NCBI GenBank assembly: GCA_024635815.1
Contig: JAGXIG010000025.1
Coordinates: 1 to 21,029, forward strand
DNA from: Salegentibacter sp.
GTDB lineage: Bacteria > Bacteroidota > Bacteroidia > Flavobacteriales > Flavobacteriaceae
Reading direction: 5' to 3'
DNA: 21,029 bases
Each line of letters begins with the position of its first letter. Positions within the stretch are counted from its first letter, which is position 1. A model generated the notes under the pieces. That model had not been told where the DNA came from, ran no database searches, and was given only the letters and a program-made list of their open reading frames with translations. Positions 1 through 7,024 of the stretch are shown in pieces. Position numbers and translations under genes: made by a program.

Positions 1-1767
1 GGCCTTCAATATTAATATCGTGACCGGCAAGAATCCTGTTGATCTCTGCAAAATTCCCGGCCTGTTCTCGTGAATATGAATAAGCCTGTGTGCATTTTGC
101 AATACCGGCAATTGCAAATTCGGGAAGTTAACCGAGTTGGTGGTACTTCCTGTATTTATATATTCTATAATTTTTCCCGGAACAAAATTCCCGATATTTT
201 CCTGGGCTTCCAGGGTACTTCCGCCAATATGCGGAGTTAAAATCACATTGGGTAAATTCCTTAATTCAGAAACAAATTCTTCATTATTGGTTTTAGGCTC
301 CTGCGGGTAAACATCTATGCCCGCTCCCATTATTTTGCCAGATTCTATGTTCTTTTTAAGTGCTTTTATATCTACCACGTGACCCCTGCTTAAATTAAGG
401 AAGATCACGTTCTCCTTCATATAACCGAATTCCTTTTCACCAATAATATCTTTATTTTCTTTTCTTCCGTCTACATGCAAGGTAACTATATCTACTGTTT
501 CCAGAAGCTCCTTAAGGGAATTGCATTTGGTAACATTCCCCATTGGTAATTTTTCCTGGACATCATAATAATAAACATCAAATCCAACAGATTCTGCCAT
601 TACAGAAAGTTGTGCGCCAATATTTCCGTAGCCAATAATCCCCAGTTTTTTACCTCTGGTTTCAAAACTGTTTGTGGCAGATTTTTCCCATTTCCCTTCG
701 TGCATTAAGCGCATTTTGTCGGGCAGGTTACGCATTAGCAAAATAATCTCACCTATAGCCAGTTCTACCACAGATCTTGTGTTGCTGTAAGGCGCGTTAA
801 AAACCGCAACTCCTTTCTTTAAACAAGCCTGGAGATCTATCTGGTTGGTTCCAATACAAAAGGCACCCACTGCAATTAGTCGGTTGGCGTTTTCCAGGAC
901 TTTTTCGGTTAAATGTGTTTTAGAACGAATCCCGATTACCGAAACATCCTTAATCCTTTCACAAAGTTCATCCTCATCCATCGCGCCGGGATGTATCGTT
1001 ACATTATAACCTTCTTTCTTCATAATGTCAACCGCATCCTGGTGCACATTTTCCAGAAGAAGCACGTTAATTCGGTTTTTGGGATAAGAGATCGCTTTGT
1101 TCATATTGTGTACAAATAAAAATTCGTCTAAACTTGGTGTGATATGGTCTGCCTTTTCAAGAATATTTGCCCTTTGCACATTTTCGGTAAAGGCATAAAA
1201 CTTATTGGCGAGTCCGGCGGCTTTAATTTCATAATCGGTGTAACCATCACCAATGACGTAAACATCGCCTTTTAATTTTAATCTTTTGAGTTGTTCTACT
1301 TTTCCGTTATTGGAAGAAAGCACATTGTCTTTATCAAAACCAACAATATTACCATCTTCATCAAATTGAAAAGTGTTCGCAAAAACATTCTCGGGTTTTA
1401 CTCCGTAAGGTTCTACAATTGGAATTATAAATTCCTTAAAACCGTTAGAAACAATATAGATATTTTCGTGATGATCGTTGAAAAATTCCCGGTTTCTAAC
1501 AAAGGAAGAAGATACCTTTTCACTTAAATTCTCTACCAATTTGGGTAAATCATCCTTATTCGCTTTTAAAAGCCTAAGCCGCTCTACCAGGGATTCTCTA
1601 AAAGACATTTCGCCTTTCATTCCCCTGTCGGTTAAAGCTTCAACCTCATCAAGGTTCTTTTTTCTATCCGGATCATTGGCCAGGGAGATTTCTCCCAAAA
1701 CATCCAGAGCTTCTACCTGGGTAAACGTGCTGTCAAAATCAATTACAAAGTGCTTGTTTTCACTCAT
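1..1767 (-). CDS. serA: HAD phosphatase / D-3-phosphoglycerate dehydrogenase fusion (partial, frameshifted near edge)
   Basis: Serine biosynthesis enzyme joining two steps in one cytoplasmic chain. Residues 1-215 are a HAD-type phosphoserine phosphatase-like domain: D10-F-D12 nucleophile motif, a VSNG motif, and the metal-binding GDGYTD at 173-178. From about residue 225 comes D-3-phosphoglycerate dehydrogenase, with Rossmann motif G379-Y-G-N-I-G384 and the catalytic set R461 (SRGHVV), E490 and H513 (PHIGGST). An ACT domain opens around residue 550 with HIHENRPG, very like the start of the serine-binding domain of E. coli SerA. The start is the ATG complementary to 1765-1767, directly before the HAD motif. 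After codon 572 (bases 52-54) the frame stops matching the ACT family, while the frame displaced by one base reads AEINRILAGHDINIEG. One base therefore seems to be missing in the T-run (minus strand) around 50-55. The gene continues beyond base 1. Assignment of both domains is firm; whether the break is real is unknown. Confidence 0.9.
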   Translation of the reverse strand, partial: MSENKHFVIDFDSTFTQVEALDVLGEISLANDPDRKKNLDEVEALTDRGMKGEMSFRESLVERLRLLKANKDDLPKLVENLSEKVSSSFVRNREFFNDHHENIYIVSNGFKEFIIPIVEPYGVKPENVFANTFQFDEDGNIVGFDKDNVLSSNNGKVEQLKRLKLKGDVYVIGDGYTDYEIKAAGLANKFYAFTENVQRANILEKADHITPSLDEFLFVHNMNKAISYPKNRINVLLLENVHQDAVDIMKKEGYNVTIHPGAMDEDELCERIKDVSVIGIRSKTHLTEKVLENANRLIAVGAFCIGTNQIDLQACLKKGVAVFNAPYSNTRSVVELAIGEIILLMRNLPDKMRLMHEGKWEKSATNSFETRGKKLGIIGYGNIGAQLSVMAESVGFDVYYYDVQEKLPMGNVTKCNSLKELLETVDIVTLHVDGRKENKDIIGEKEFGYMKENVIFLNLSRGHVVDIKALKKNIESGKIMGAGIDVYPQEPKTNNEEFVSELRNLPNVILTPHIGGSTLEAQENIGNFVPGKIIEYINTGSTTNSVNFPNLQLPVLQNAHRLIHIHENRPGILQRSTGFLPVTILILKA

Positions 1768-1972
1768 AGTTATGGTACTCTAAAATGAGCCCTAAAACTA
1801 CTATTTTTAGCAATCTTAATTAACTTATTTCGGTAAAATAAAGTGCTATAAATCTTATTGGCCGAGGATTTTCAATATTTCACAAAATGAGGCGCTATAA
1901 AATATGGAGCTGATAAAATCAAGTGAAAATTAAGTCTCAAAAATGAAATTTTCTTGATTTTTAAAATAAAAA

Positions 1973-1999
1973 AGCTGCCTAAGAATATCTTAGGCAGCT
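1973..1999 (-). terminator. Strong intrinsic terminator after the 2018-2371 gene
   Basis: A perfect 11-bp stem, AGCTGCCTAAG (1973-1983) against CTTAGGCAGCT (1989-1999), encloses the loop AATAT. Read on the minus strand, the stem is followed by a T-rich tail, the complement of the A-run at 1964-1973. It lies 18 bases past the stop codon of the small secreted protein. The rest of the 1768-2017 spacer shows nothing recognisable, and no clear promoter for the serA fusion was found there. Confidence 0.85.
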
Positions 2000-2017
2000 A
2001 TATTTTAATTTATAAAT

Positions 2018-2371
2018 TTAAAGCGTTAGCTCTCCATTTTTAAGAGCTTCGTCTATATTAGCACTAATCGTAGGATGACTTCTAAAAAATTTTCTCCCGT
2101 CTTCCCTTTTTAAAATTACGGTAGTTTCACCAGCATCGTTTGTTTCAACTGCAGTTACTTTTACCCTATTTCCAATCAGGCTTTTATAATTTGCAATTCC
2201 ACCTTTTTTAATGATGAAATTAGCTCTTGGTAAATCTAAAGATTTAAAATCCTGATTTTCAGTTTGGTTAATCACTAAAACATCTCCCACCGTTACCGGT
2301 TGCGTTTGGTTCTGTGCCTCTACTTGAAAGGCAAATATTAACATAATCGGAATTATAAGTAAATTTCTCAT
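2018..2371 (-). CDS. Small secreted hypothetical protein, 117 aa
   Basis: The family is not recognised. Residues 1-19 form a typical signal peptide: charged MRN start, hydrophobic LLIIPIMLIFAF core, and an A-Q junction at VEAQ. There is no lipobox cysteine, so the mature protein of about 98 residues is probably periplasmic or outer-membrane associated. The mature part is polar and rich in Val, Thr and Asn, with alternating hydrophobic residues suggesting a small beta-rich fold (GDVLVINQ, NRVKVTAVETND, TTVILKRED). Translation as a real gene is supported by the signal peptide, a consensus -7 promoter box 20 bases upstream (2391-2398) and a strong terminator just after the stop. It is a single-gene transcript, divergent from the sigma-factor operon. 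No catalytic motif is visible. Confidence 0.8.
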   Translation of the reverse strand: MRNLLIIPIMLIFAFQVEAQNQTQPVTVGDVLVINQTENQDFKSLDLPRANFIIKKGGIANYKSLIGNRVKVTAVETNDAGETTVILKREDGRKFFRSHPTISANIDEALKNGELTL

Positions 2372-2390
2372 AGTAAAAATTTTTATTTGG

Positions 2391-2398
2391 CAAAAATA
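2391..2398 (-). promoter_or_regulatory. Bacteroidota -7 box TATTTTTG for the small secreted protein
   Basis: On the minus strand the sequence reads TATTTTTG, an exact match to the TAnnTTTG consensus of Bacteroidota primary-sigma promoters, 20 bases before the ATG. No exact TTTG is present at the expected -33 distance. The resulting leader would be only about a dozen bases. Confidence 0.5.
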
Positions 2399-2467
2399 TA
2401 CATATAATTTTACCGATACACAATTTTAAGCTGCTTTTAGCAAAATTTTCACAGATTAGATTTTAAA

Positions 2468-2632
2468 CTCAAAAAAAGGATGAAGTGAAACTCCATCCTT
2501 TTCTTTAGAATTATTCTCATTTTGGGGCAAATAAGAATAAAGGATTTAATTCGTTTTCGTTTGGGGCAAAAAAAGATTAAATCATTTTGATAATGTAAAT
2601 ATAGATTAGAAAAAACTATTAACCAAACAAAA
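2468..2632 (-). ncRNA. Candidate small RNA with its own promoter and terminator
   Basis: This stretch between the secreted protein and the sigma operon has no convincing ORF but has a transcription-unit layout on the minus strand. A -33-like TTTG (complement of 2624-2627) lies 20 bases from TATATTTA (complement of 2596-2603), one mismatch from TAnnTTTG, predicting a start near 2589. About 100 bases on is a terminator-like hairpin: AAAAGGATG (2474-2482) pairs with CATCCTTTT (2494-2502), and on the minus strand it runs into T residues. Two copies of TTTGGGGCAAA (plus-strand view), at 2521-2531 and 2560-2570, lie inside the predicted RNA. Expression is not shown by sequence. The hairpin could instead be a relic, and the repeats could be operators. 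Confidence 0.35.
2521..2570. repeat. Two direct copies of TTTGGGGCAAA
   Basis: Identical 11-mers at 2521-2531 and 2560-2570, 39 bases apart. Each has palindromic arms TTTG and CAAA around GGG. They lie between the secreted-protein gene and the sigma-factor promoter, so they may be protein-binding sites or structural elements of the candidate small RNA. Confidence 0.6.
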
Positions 2633-2722
2633 AGTGCTTTTTATCTGTTTTTATTGCATTTAATCGATGAAATACGTCTTTATTGATAAGAATTTCTTTG
2701 CTATATTCTTTTGCAGACTGAC

Positions 2723-2754
2723 TTTAAGAAAGAATAAAGTTTTAATTACCTTTG
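2723..2754 (+). promoter_or_regulatory. Promoter of the ECF sigma operon
   Basis: TACCTTTG at 2747-2754 matches TAnnTTTG exactly. TTTA at 2723-2726 lies 20 bases upstream, a 3/4 match to the -33 TTTG. Transcription would begin near 2761, which places the ATG at 2667 outside the mRNA and supports translation of the sigma factor from the TTG at 2802. The same octamer precedes rsmB. Confidence 0.55.
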
Positions 2755-2801
2755 GCTTCCGTTACACGGGATTCACCAAAATTATTAAGACGAGCATCCC
2801 T

Positions 2802-3347
2802 TTGAAAACGTCCGAAAATCTACTAATTAAACGCTTACAGGACAAAAAGACTTCTTCAGAAGCTTTTAAAGAACTGGTATCTTTATATAAAGAGCGTTTA
2901 TACTGGCACATACGTAACATGGTTAAAGACCATGAAGATGCCCATGATGTGCTTCAAAATACTTTTATTAAGATTTTTAAAAATATTCATAACTTTAAAG
3001 GAGAAAGCAAATTGTTTTCCTGGATGTATCGTATTGCTACTAACGAAGCGATTAGCTTTCTAAATAAAAGGGCCAAACGAAATCATATTACATCAGAGGA
3101 TTTACAACAACAGCTTATTTCAAACTTAGAAAGTGACGTTTATTTTGAAGGAGATGAAATTCAACTAAAATTGCAACAGGCTATTGCCAGTCTTCCGGCT
3201 AAACAGCAACAGGTTTTTAATATGAAATATTTCCAGGAATTAAAATACCGGGAAATGTCAGAAATTCTGGAAACCAGTGAAGGAGCGCTAAAAGCCTCTT
3301 ACCATCACGCGGCTAAAAAAATTGAGGAATACTTAAAAACCAATTAA
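2802..3347 (+). CDS. ECF-type RNA polymerase sigma factor (sigma-70 family), 181 aa from a TTG start
   Basis: Directs RNA polymerase to a small regulon, probably envelope or stress genes. Region 2 is visible in HEDAHDVLQNTFIKIFKNI followed by KLFSWMYRIATNEAISFLN. Region 4 is LPAKQQQVFNMKYFQ..KYREMSEILETSEGALKASYHHA, with its helix-turn-helix near the C-terminus. The open frame extends up to an ATG at 2667, but that N-terminal part is hydrophobic and unlike the family, and a consensus promoter at 2723-2754 starts transcription downstream of it. The TTG at 2802 gives a protein beginning LKTSENLLIKRL and the usual length of about 180 residues. It is first in a three-gene operon with a membrane protein (31-base gap) and a Spy-like protein, the common Bacteroidota arrangement of sigma factor, anti-sigma factor and periplasmic partner. 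The family is certain; the start is inferred. Confidence 0.88.
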   Translation: MKTSENLLIKRLQDKKTSSEAFKELVSLYKERLYWHIRNMVKDHEDAHDVLQNTFIKIFKNIHNFKGESKLFSWMYRIATNEAISFLNKRAKRNHITSEDLQQQLISNLESDVYFEGDEIQLKLQQAIASLPAKQQQVFNMKYFQELKYREMSEILETSEGALKASYHHAAKKIEEYLKTN

Positions 3348-3378
3348 ACCTTTTGTACTTTTCGTAGTCAAATAATAA

Positions 3379-3900
3379 ATGAAGAAAGACAATTTATCAT
3401 ATAATCCAAATTCAGGTTTTAAAACCCCATCAAGTTATTTTGAGGGTTTGGAGGAGGAGTTATTGGATATGGTGAAACTTTCAGAAAACCTTAGAGAAAA
3501 AAAATCGGCCGGTTTTACAACTCCTAAAGGATATTTTGACGGGTTGGAAGATGAGTTGCTTAAAAAAGTATCTAAAAAAGAACCAAAAGTAAGAACCTTA
3601 TTTACAAAAGATGCTTTCCTTTATGCAGCGAGCATCGCAGCTATTGTTATAGCTTTTGCCAGTACTTTCTATATAAACCCCGAAACGCAAACAAGCTGGG
3701 AAAATCTTGAACTTTCAGTAATGGAAAGTTATATAGACGATAATAATATAGATTTTTCTACCGGTGAAATTTCAAATTATATTTTTCAACAAGGCTATGT
3801 AGTAGACGATAGCGATTTAAACACAGTAGATTCTGAAGCAATGAGGAATTATCTTGATGAAAATATGGATGATCCCCTTTATATTTTAGATGAAGATTAA
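3379..3900 (+). CDS. Membrane-anchored putative anti-sigma factor, 173 aa
   Basis: A single transmembrane segment near residues 79-101 (DAFLYAASIAAIVIAFASTFYI) separates a cytoplasmic N-terminal region of about 75 residues from a very acidic periplasmic C-terminal region. The cytoplasmic part holds two tandem copies of one motif, residues 13-33 and 45-65, of the form GFxTPxxYFxGLExELL, which probably contact the sigma factor. There is no zinc-binding HxxxCxxC motif, so this is not a classical ZAS-domain anti-sigma factor. The function is inferred from position: it directly follows an ECF sigma gene, and its stop overlaps the earliest possible start of a periplasmic Spy-like gene. The C-terminal region (many Asp and Glu, ending LDED) would sit in the periplasm and could meet that partner. 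Confidence 0.72.
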   Translation: MKKDNLSYNPNSGFKTPSSYFEGLEEELLDMVKLSENLREKKSAGFTTPKGYFDGLEDELLKKVSKKEPKVRTLFTKDAFLYAASIAAIVIAFASTFYINPETQTSWENLELSVMESYIDDNNIDFSTGEISNYIFQQGYVVDDSDLNTVDSEAMRNYLDENMDDPLYILDED

Positions 3901-3901
3901 T

Positions 3902-4351
3902 ATGAAAAACCTATTATTAATATTATTTATGTTTTCTGGATTGTGGCAGTTGCAGTCACAGGAACGCGATGATTCTCATCGTGAAAAAATCAAGGAATTA
4001 AAAACCGCTTTTTTTACCCAGGAATTAAATCTTGATAAGAAAAAAGCGCAGCAATTTTGGCCGATCTATAATGAGTACGAAACCAATTTGCACGAACTAA
4101 GAAAGCGCGAGCACAGAGATCTTCCTAATCTTCAATGTATTTCAGAAAATGATGCTGAAGAGATGTTAGATGAGTATATTGTCATAGAAAAGCAGGATTA
4201 TATTTTAAAACAAAAGCTTTTTAAGGATTTGAAGGAAATTATGACCGCGCAGGAAATTATTAAACTCCATAAGCTTGAGGACGAATTTCATAAAAAATTG
4301 ATTAAAGAATACCGTGCACGAAAAGAACGTGAAAAGCGGGATGAAGAGTAA
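3902..4351 (+). CDS. Periplasmic Spy/CpxP-like protein, likely sensor partner of the ECF sigma system
   Basis: Residues 1-20 form a signal peptide (MKNLLLILFMFSGLWQLQSQ). The mature protein is almost wholly helical and charged, with the pattern of the LTXXQ/Spy-CpxP family: NLDKKKAQQFWPIYNEYE and, near the C-terminus, IMTAQEIIKLHKLEDEFHKKL. Such proteins are periplasmic chaperones or metal/stress sensors, and Bacteroidota homologues are often annotated as sensors of ECF sigma factors. The start chosen is the ATG at 3902. An in-frame ATG at 3890 would overlap the preceding gene and add MKIN ahead of the signal peptide, which is less natural. It is the last gene of the sigma operon and is followed by a terminator. 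The single Cys (NLQCISEN) and scattered His residues are possible sensing residues, but this is speculative. Confidence 0.78.
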   Translation: MKNLLLILFMFSGLWQLQSQERDDSHREKIKELKTAFFTQELNLDKKKAQQFWPIYNEYETNLHELRKREHRDLPNLQCISENDAEEMLDEYIVIEKQDYILKQKLFKDLKEIMTAQEIIKLHKLEDEFHKKLIKEYRARKEREKRDEE

Positions 4352-4464
4352 GTTAACTTCTTGCGAGTCCACAGAAAAAAATAAATACTTTGGTTCAAAA
4401 CCCTCGTATTAAAATCTCACTAAGTGAGTTTTAGGTTTAGTTTTTTGGTTAGTTAGTAGTTAGT

Positions 4465-4500
4465 ATCCCGGTTGGTTTTGGCTTTCCGGGATTCTTTTTT
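4465..4500 (+). terminator. Terminator of the sigma operon, abutting the convergent gene's stop
   Basis: ATCCCGG (4465-4471) pairs with CCGGGAT (4486-4492) across a 14-base loop and is followed by TCTTTTTT to 4500. The T-run touches the stop codon of the minus-strand BNR lipoprotein (TAA at 4499-4501), so two convergent units meet here. On the minus strand the hairpin has no T-tail. Confidence 0.75.
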
Positions 4501-5563
4501 ATCTAAAAGTGAGTTTTGCAATTCGGCCTTTACCGGCCGCATAAGCCACCGAGTCATTTTTAAACCTTAACGTATAAAAACCTTCCTTAGAAATTTCTTC
4601 CCAGGTTTTTCCGGAATCTTTTGAATATGAAATCCCGCTAAATCCGGTTGCAATTATCCTTTCTCCACCACCATTGGGCACAAACTTCACACTACTCTTA
4701 TATCCCGGCTCCTCCCCTTTTGCAACCAACTCCCAGGTTTTACCACCATCGTTAGTAATGGCTTTGTTCCCGGTTTTTCCATCTGGATTAGTATAATCCC
4801 CACCTATAATAATCCCGAAATTTTCATCATAAAAATCCATACTGTATCCACCGGTTGTCGATTCGCCATCTATTAAAGGAGTATCGTAAACTTCCCAGGT
4901 TTCGCCTTTATCTGGAGAGAAATAAATTCGGGATTTCATTCCCCCTGTCAAAATCCAGGTCTTATCTCCTTCAATGGCGATATTGGAATTACTGGCTGCA
5001 AAAGCCGCTTCACCATCTATAACCTCAGGCAAGGCATCACAGTTTAATTTTTCCCAGGAGCTTCCGCCGTCACGTGTAATAATTACAGAAATGCAAGTAT
5101 CGGTTGGGTCACCCATGGCAATTCCTTCCTGATTATTCCAAAAAGCCATGGCATCGTAAAAAGCTTTTTCGTTCTCCTCTTTATAAACCAGTTCCATCGC
5201 TCCGGAATTTCCAGTTTTATAAAGTAAGCCCGGACTACCCACGCTGAGCATAAAGAAATCTGTATCGGTTGAAGCTACCGCCCTAAACTCTGGCACCAGG
5301 CTATCATATTTCTGAGTATTTGTTCTCCAGGTTTTGTTATTAAAATTATACATTCCAAAAGTGGCATTGTTAGCCGCAAAAGCGAGGTTATTCCCAATAA
5401 TTTCAATCGCACGAATACTCAAAGAATCATTTTCCAGGATTGGTTCTATTGCAACTGAAGAATAATCAATTTCAGTTTTAGCCTGTTTTTCATTTTCAGC
5501 TTCTTTTTCATTTTTACAGGCACTAAAAATTAAAAGGAGACAAAAAACTATAAGTCTGTTCAT
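4499..5563 (-). CDS. Lipoprotein with BNR/Asp-box beta-propeller repeats, 354 aa
   Basis: Exported lipoprotein: MNRLIVFCLLLIFSAC gives a hydrophobic core and lipobox with Cys16, followed by a charged KNEKEAENEK linker. The rest has repeated Asp-box motifs of the form S/TxDxGxxW at TRDGGSSWEKL, SPDKGETWEVY, TNDGGKTWELV and SKDSGKTWEEI, spaced roughly 45-60 residues apart and alternating with short hydrophobic strands such as GIIIGGDY and IIATGFSG. This is the layout of a sialidase/Ycf48-like beta-propeller. Similar Flavobacteriaceae proteins are annotated as oxidoreductase or glycosyl-hydrolase-like without a known reaction, and no sialidase catalytic Arg triad or Tyr-Glu pair is obvious. The protein is probably a surface or periplasmic scaffold. 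Fold assignment is good; function is unknown. Confidence 0.85.
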   Translation of the reverse strand: MNRLIVFCLLLIFSACKNEKEAENEKQAKTEIDYSSVAIEPILENDSLSIRAIEIIGNNLAFAANNATFGMYNFNNKTWRTNTQKYDSLVPEFRAVASTDTDFFMLSVGSPGLLYKTGNSGAMELVYKEENEKAFYDAMAFWNNQEGIAMGDPTDTCISVIITRDGGSSWEKLNCDALPEVIDGEAAFAASNSNIAIEGDKTWILTGGMKSRIYFSPDKGETWEVYDTPLIDGESTTGGYSMDFYDENFGIIIGGDYTNPDGKTGNKAITNDGGKTWELVAKGEEPGYKSSVKFVPNGGGERIIATGFSGISYSKDSGKTWEEISKEGFYTLRFKNDSVAYAAGKGRIAKLTFR

Positions 5564-5619
5564 AAGTTGAATTTTAATCGTTTTGGATAACCAGTAAACT
5601 ACCTCGCAAGACTCGGAAC

Positions 5620-5637
5620 TCCCGATACTTATCGGGA
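5620..5637. repeat. Perfect palindrome TCCCGATACTTATCGGGA
   Basis: An 8-bp stem (TCCCGATA/TATCGGGA) with a 2-base centre, in the divergent spacer between the BNR lipoprotein and rsmB. There is no T-tail. If the lipoprotein is transcribed from the -7 box at 5657-5664, the hairpin falls in its 5' leader. Its compact form suggests a dispersed palindromic (REP-like) repeat, but only one copy is seen here. Confidence 0.6.
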
Positions 5638-5656
5638 TAAATTTAGATTATCGAGT

Positions 5657-5664
5657 CAAAGGTA
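5657..5664 (-). promoter_or_regulatory. -7 box TACCTTTG for the BNR lipoprotein
   Basis: The minus strand reads TACCTTTG, an exact TAnnTTTG match, about 95 bases before the ATG. No good TTTG is found at the -33 distance, so confidence is limited. A second exact box, TATTTTTG, lies at 5678-5685 on the same strand. Confidence 0.4.
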
Positions 5665-5780
5665 AATTTTTCCGAAGCAAAAATACCACATGCTAAGCTT
5701 AGAAAGCATTCAAAGAAAATACTATTTTAATTTCAAAGAAAGCCTCGAAGCATTAAATCTCTATTATCGAGTAAAAAACT

Positions 5781-5788
5781 TACCTTTG
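5781..5788 (+). promoter_or_regulatory. -7 box TACCTTTG for rsmB, implying a very short leader
   Basis: Exact TAnnTTTG match ending 18 bases before the ATG at 5807. The mRNA leader would be about 12 bases, so codons upstream of 5807 are not transcribed. The -33 position has no TTTG. Confidence 0.5.
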
Positions 5789-5806
5789 CAAATTCAAAAT
5801 TTAGTT

Positions 5807-7024
5807 ATGCGATTACACAGGAATTTGGTTTTTGCGACCATCGATGCCTTAAATGAAATTTTCAACAATAATAAATATGCCGATAAGGTCATTGAGCAAA
5901 CCTTAAAACGCGATAAGCGTTGGGGTTCTCGTGATCGTAGTTTCATTGCTGAAACCGTTTACGATATTGTTCGCTGGAAAAGACTCTATGCAGAAATTGC
6001 TGAAGTAAAAGAACCATTTGATCGTGAGAATTTATTTAGATTATTCACAGTTTGGGCTACTTTACGTGGAATTGCTTTACCAGATTGGCCACAGTTTGAA
6101 AACACTCCTACCAGAAGAATTAAAGGGAAATTTGATAGTTTAAGTAAGATTAGAAAATACCGGGAATCTATTCCAGATTGGATGGATGAGCTTGGTGTAA
6201 AAGAACTTGGCGAAAAAGTTTGGGAGAAAGAAATCGCTGCCCTTAATACGCAGGCACCGGTCATACTTAGAGCCAATACGCTTAAAACCACAAAAGATAA
6301 TTTACGCAGTGTTCTTAAGGATGAAGAAATTATTTCCGAACCTATAAAAGGCTATAAAGATGCTTTAAAACTAGAAGAACGTGGCAACGTTTTTAGAACT
6401 CAGGCTTTTAAAGATGGTTTCTTTGAGGTCCAGGATGCCTCTTCGCAGTTAGTAGCCGAATTCCTGGAAGTAGAACCTGGAATGCGCGTCGTAGACACCT
6501 GTGCCGGTGCTGGTGGGAAAACGCTTCACCTTGCGGCTTTGATGGAAAACAAAGGCCAGATAATCGCTACCGACATCTACGGAAATAAACTCAAAGAACT
6601 TAAACGCCGAGCCAAACGTGCCGGCGCTCATAATATTGATCCACGTGCAATTGATACCACAAAAGTTATCAAGAAACTATACGGAACTGCAGATCGTGTA
6701 CTTATAGATTCCCCTTGTAGCGGACTCGGTGTCCTAAGCCGAAATCCTGATGCTAAATGGAAACTACAGCCAGAATTCATAGACAACCTTATAAAAACCC
6801 AGGCCGAAATTATCGAAACTTATTCCCGTATCGTTAAACCCGGTGGGAAAATGGTTTATGCTACCTGCTCGATTTTACCTTCTGAAAATGAAAAGCAAGT
6901 AGAAAATTTCCTGAAGAATACTGAAGAAGGAAAAAAGTTCAGATTGCTTAGAGACCAGAAAATACTTTCTTCTGAAACTGGTTTTGACGGGTTTTATATG
7001 GCGCTTTTAGAGAAAAAACCTTAA
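5807..7024 (+). CDS. rsmB: 16S rRNA (cytosine-5)-methyltransferase RsmB
   Basis: Methylates C5 of a cytosine in 16S rRNA (C967 in E. coli) using S-adenosylmethionine. The N-terminal 140 residues resemble the NusB-like RNA-binding domain of the family (KYADKVIEQTLKRDKRWGSRDRSFIAETVYDIVRW). The C-terminal half is the NOL1/NOP2/sun Rossmann methyltransferase: SAM motif DTCAGAGGKTLHLA, motif IV DSPCSGLGVLSRNPDAKW with Cys304, and motif VI YATCSILPSENEKQ with Cys354, the position of the nucleophile in E. coli RsmB. The longest frame begins at 5690, but its first 39 codons are not family-like and a consensus -7 box lies within them. The ATG at 5807 gives MRLHRNLVFATIDALNEIF and 405 residues. Monocistronic or weakly coupled to the next gene, 74 bases on. 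Confidence 0.9.
   Translation: MRLHRNLVFATIDALNEIFNNNKYADKVIEQTLKRDKRWGSRDRSFIAETVYDIVRWKRLYAEIAEVKEPFDRENLFRLFTVWATLRGIALPDWPQFENTPTRRIKGKFDSLSKIRKYRESIPDWMDELGVKELGEKVWEKEIAALNTQAPVILRANTLKTTKDNLRSVLKDEEIISEPIKGYKDALKLEERGNVFRTQAFKDGFFEVQDASSQLVAEFLEVEPGMRVVDTCAGAGGKTLHLAALMENKGQIIATDIYGNKLKELKRRAKRAGAHNIDPRAIDTTKVIKKLYGTADRVLIDSPCSGLGVLSRNPDAKWKLQPEFIDNLIKTQAEIIETYSRIVKPGGKMVYATCSILPSENEKQVENFLKNTEEGKKFRLLRDQKILSSETGFDGFYMALLEKKP

Noticed and set aside
913..1783. Three plus-strand open frames opposite the SerA fusion
   Set aside because: They are shadows of the minus-strand fusion gene, which has unmistakable catalytic motifs and occupies the same bases.
5690..5806. N-terminal extension of RsmB
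   Set aside because: The 39 codons are not family-like and contain a consensus -7 box; the ATG at 5807 fits the family start.
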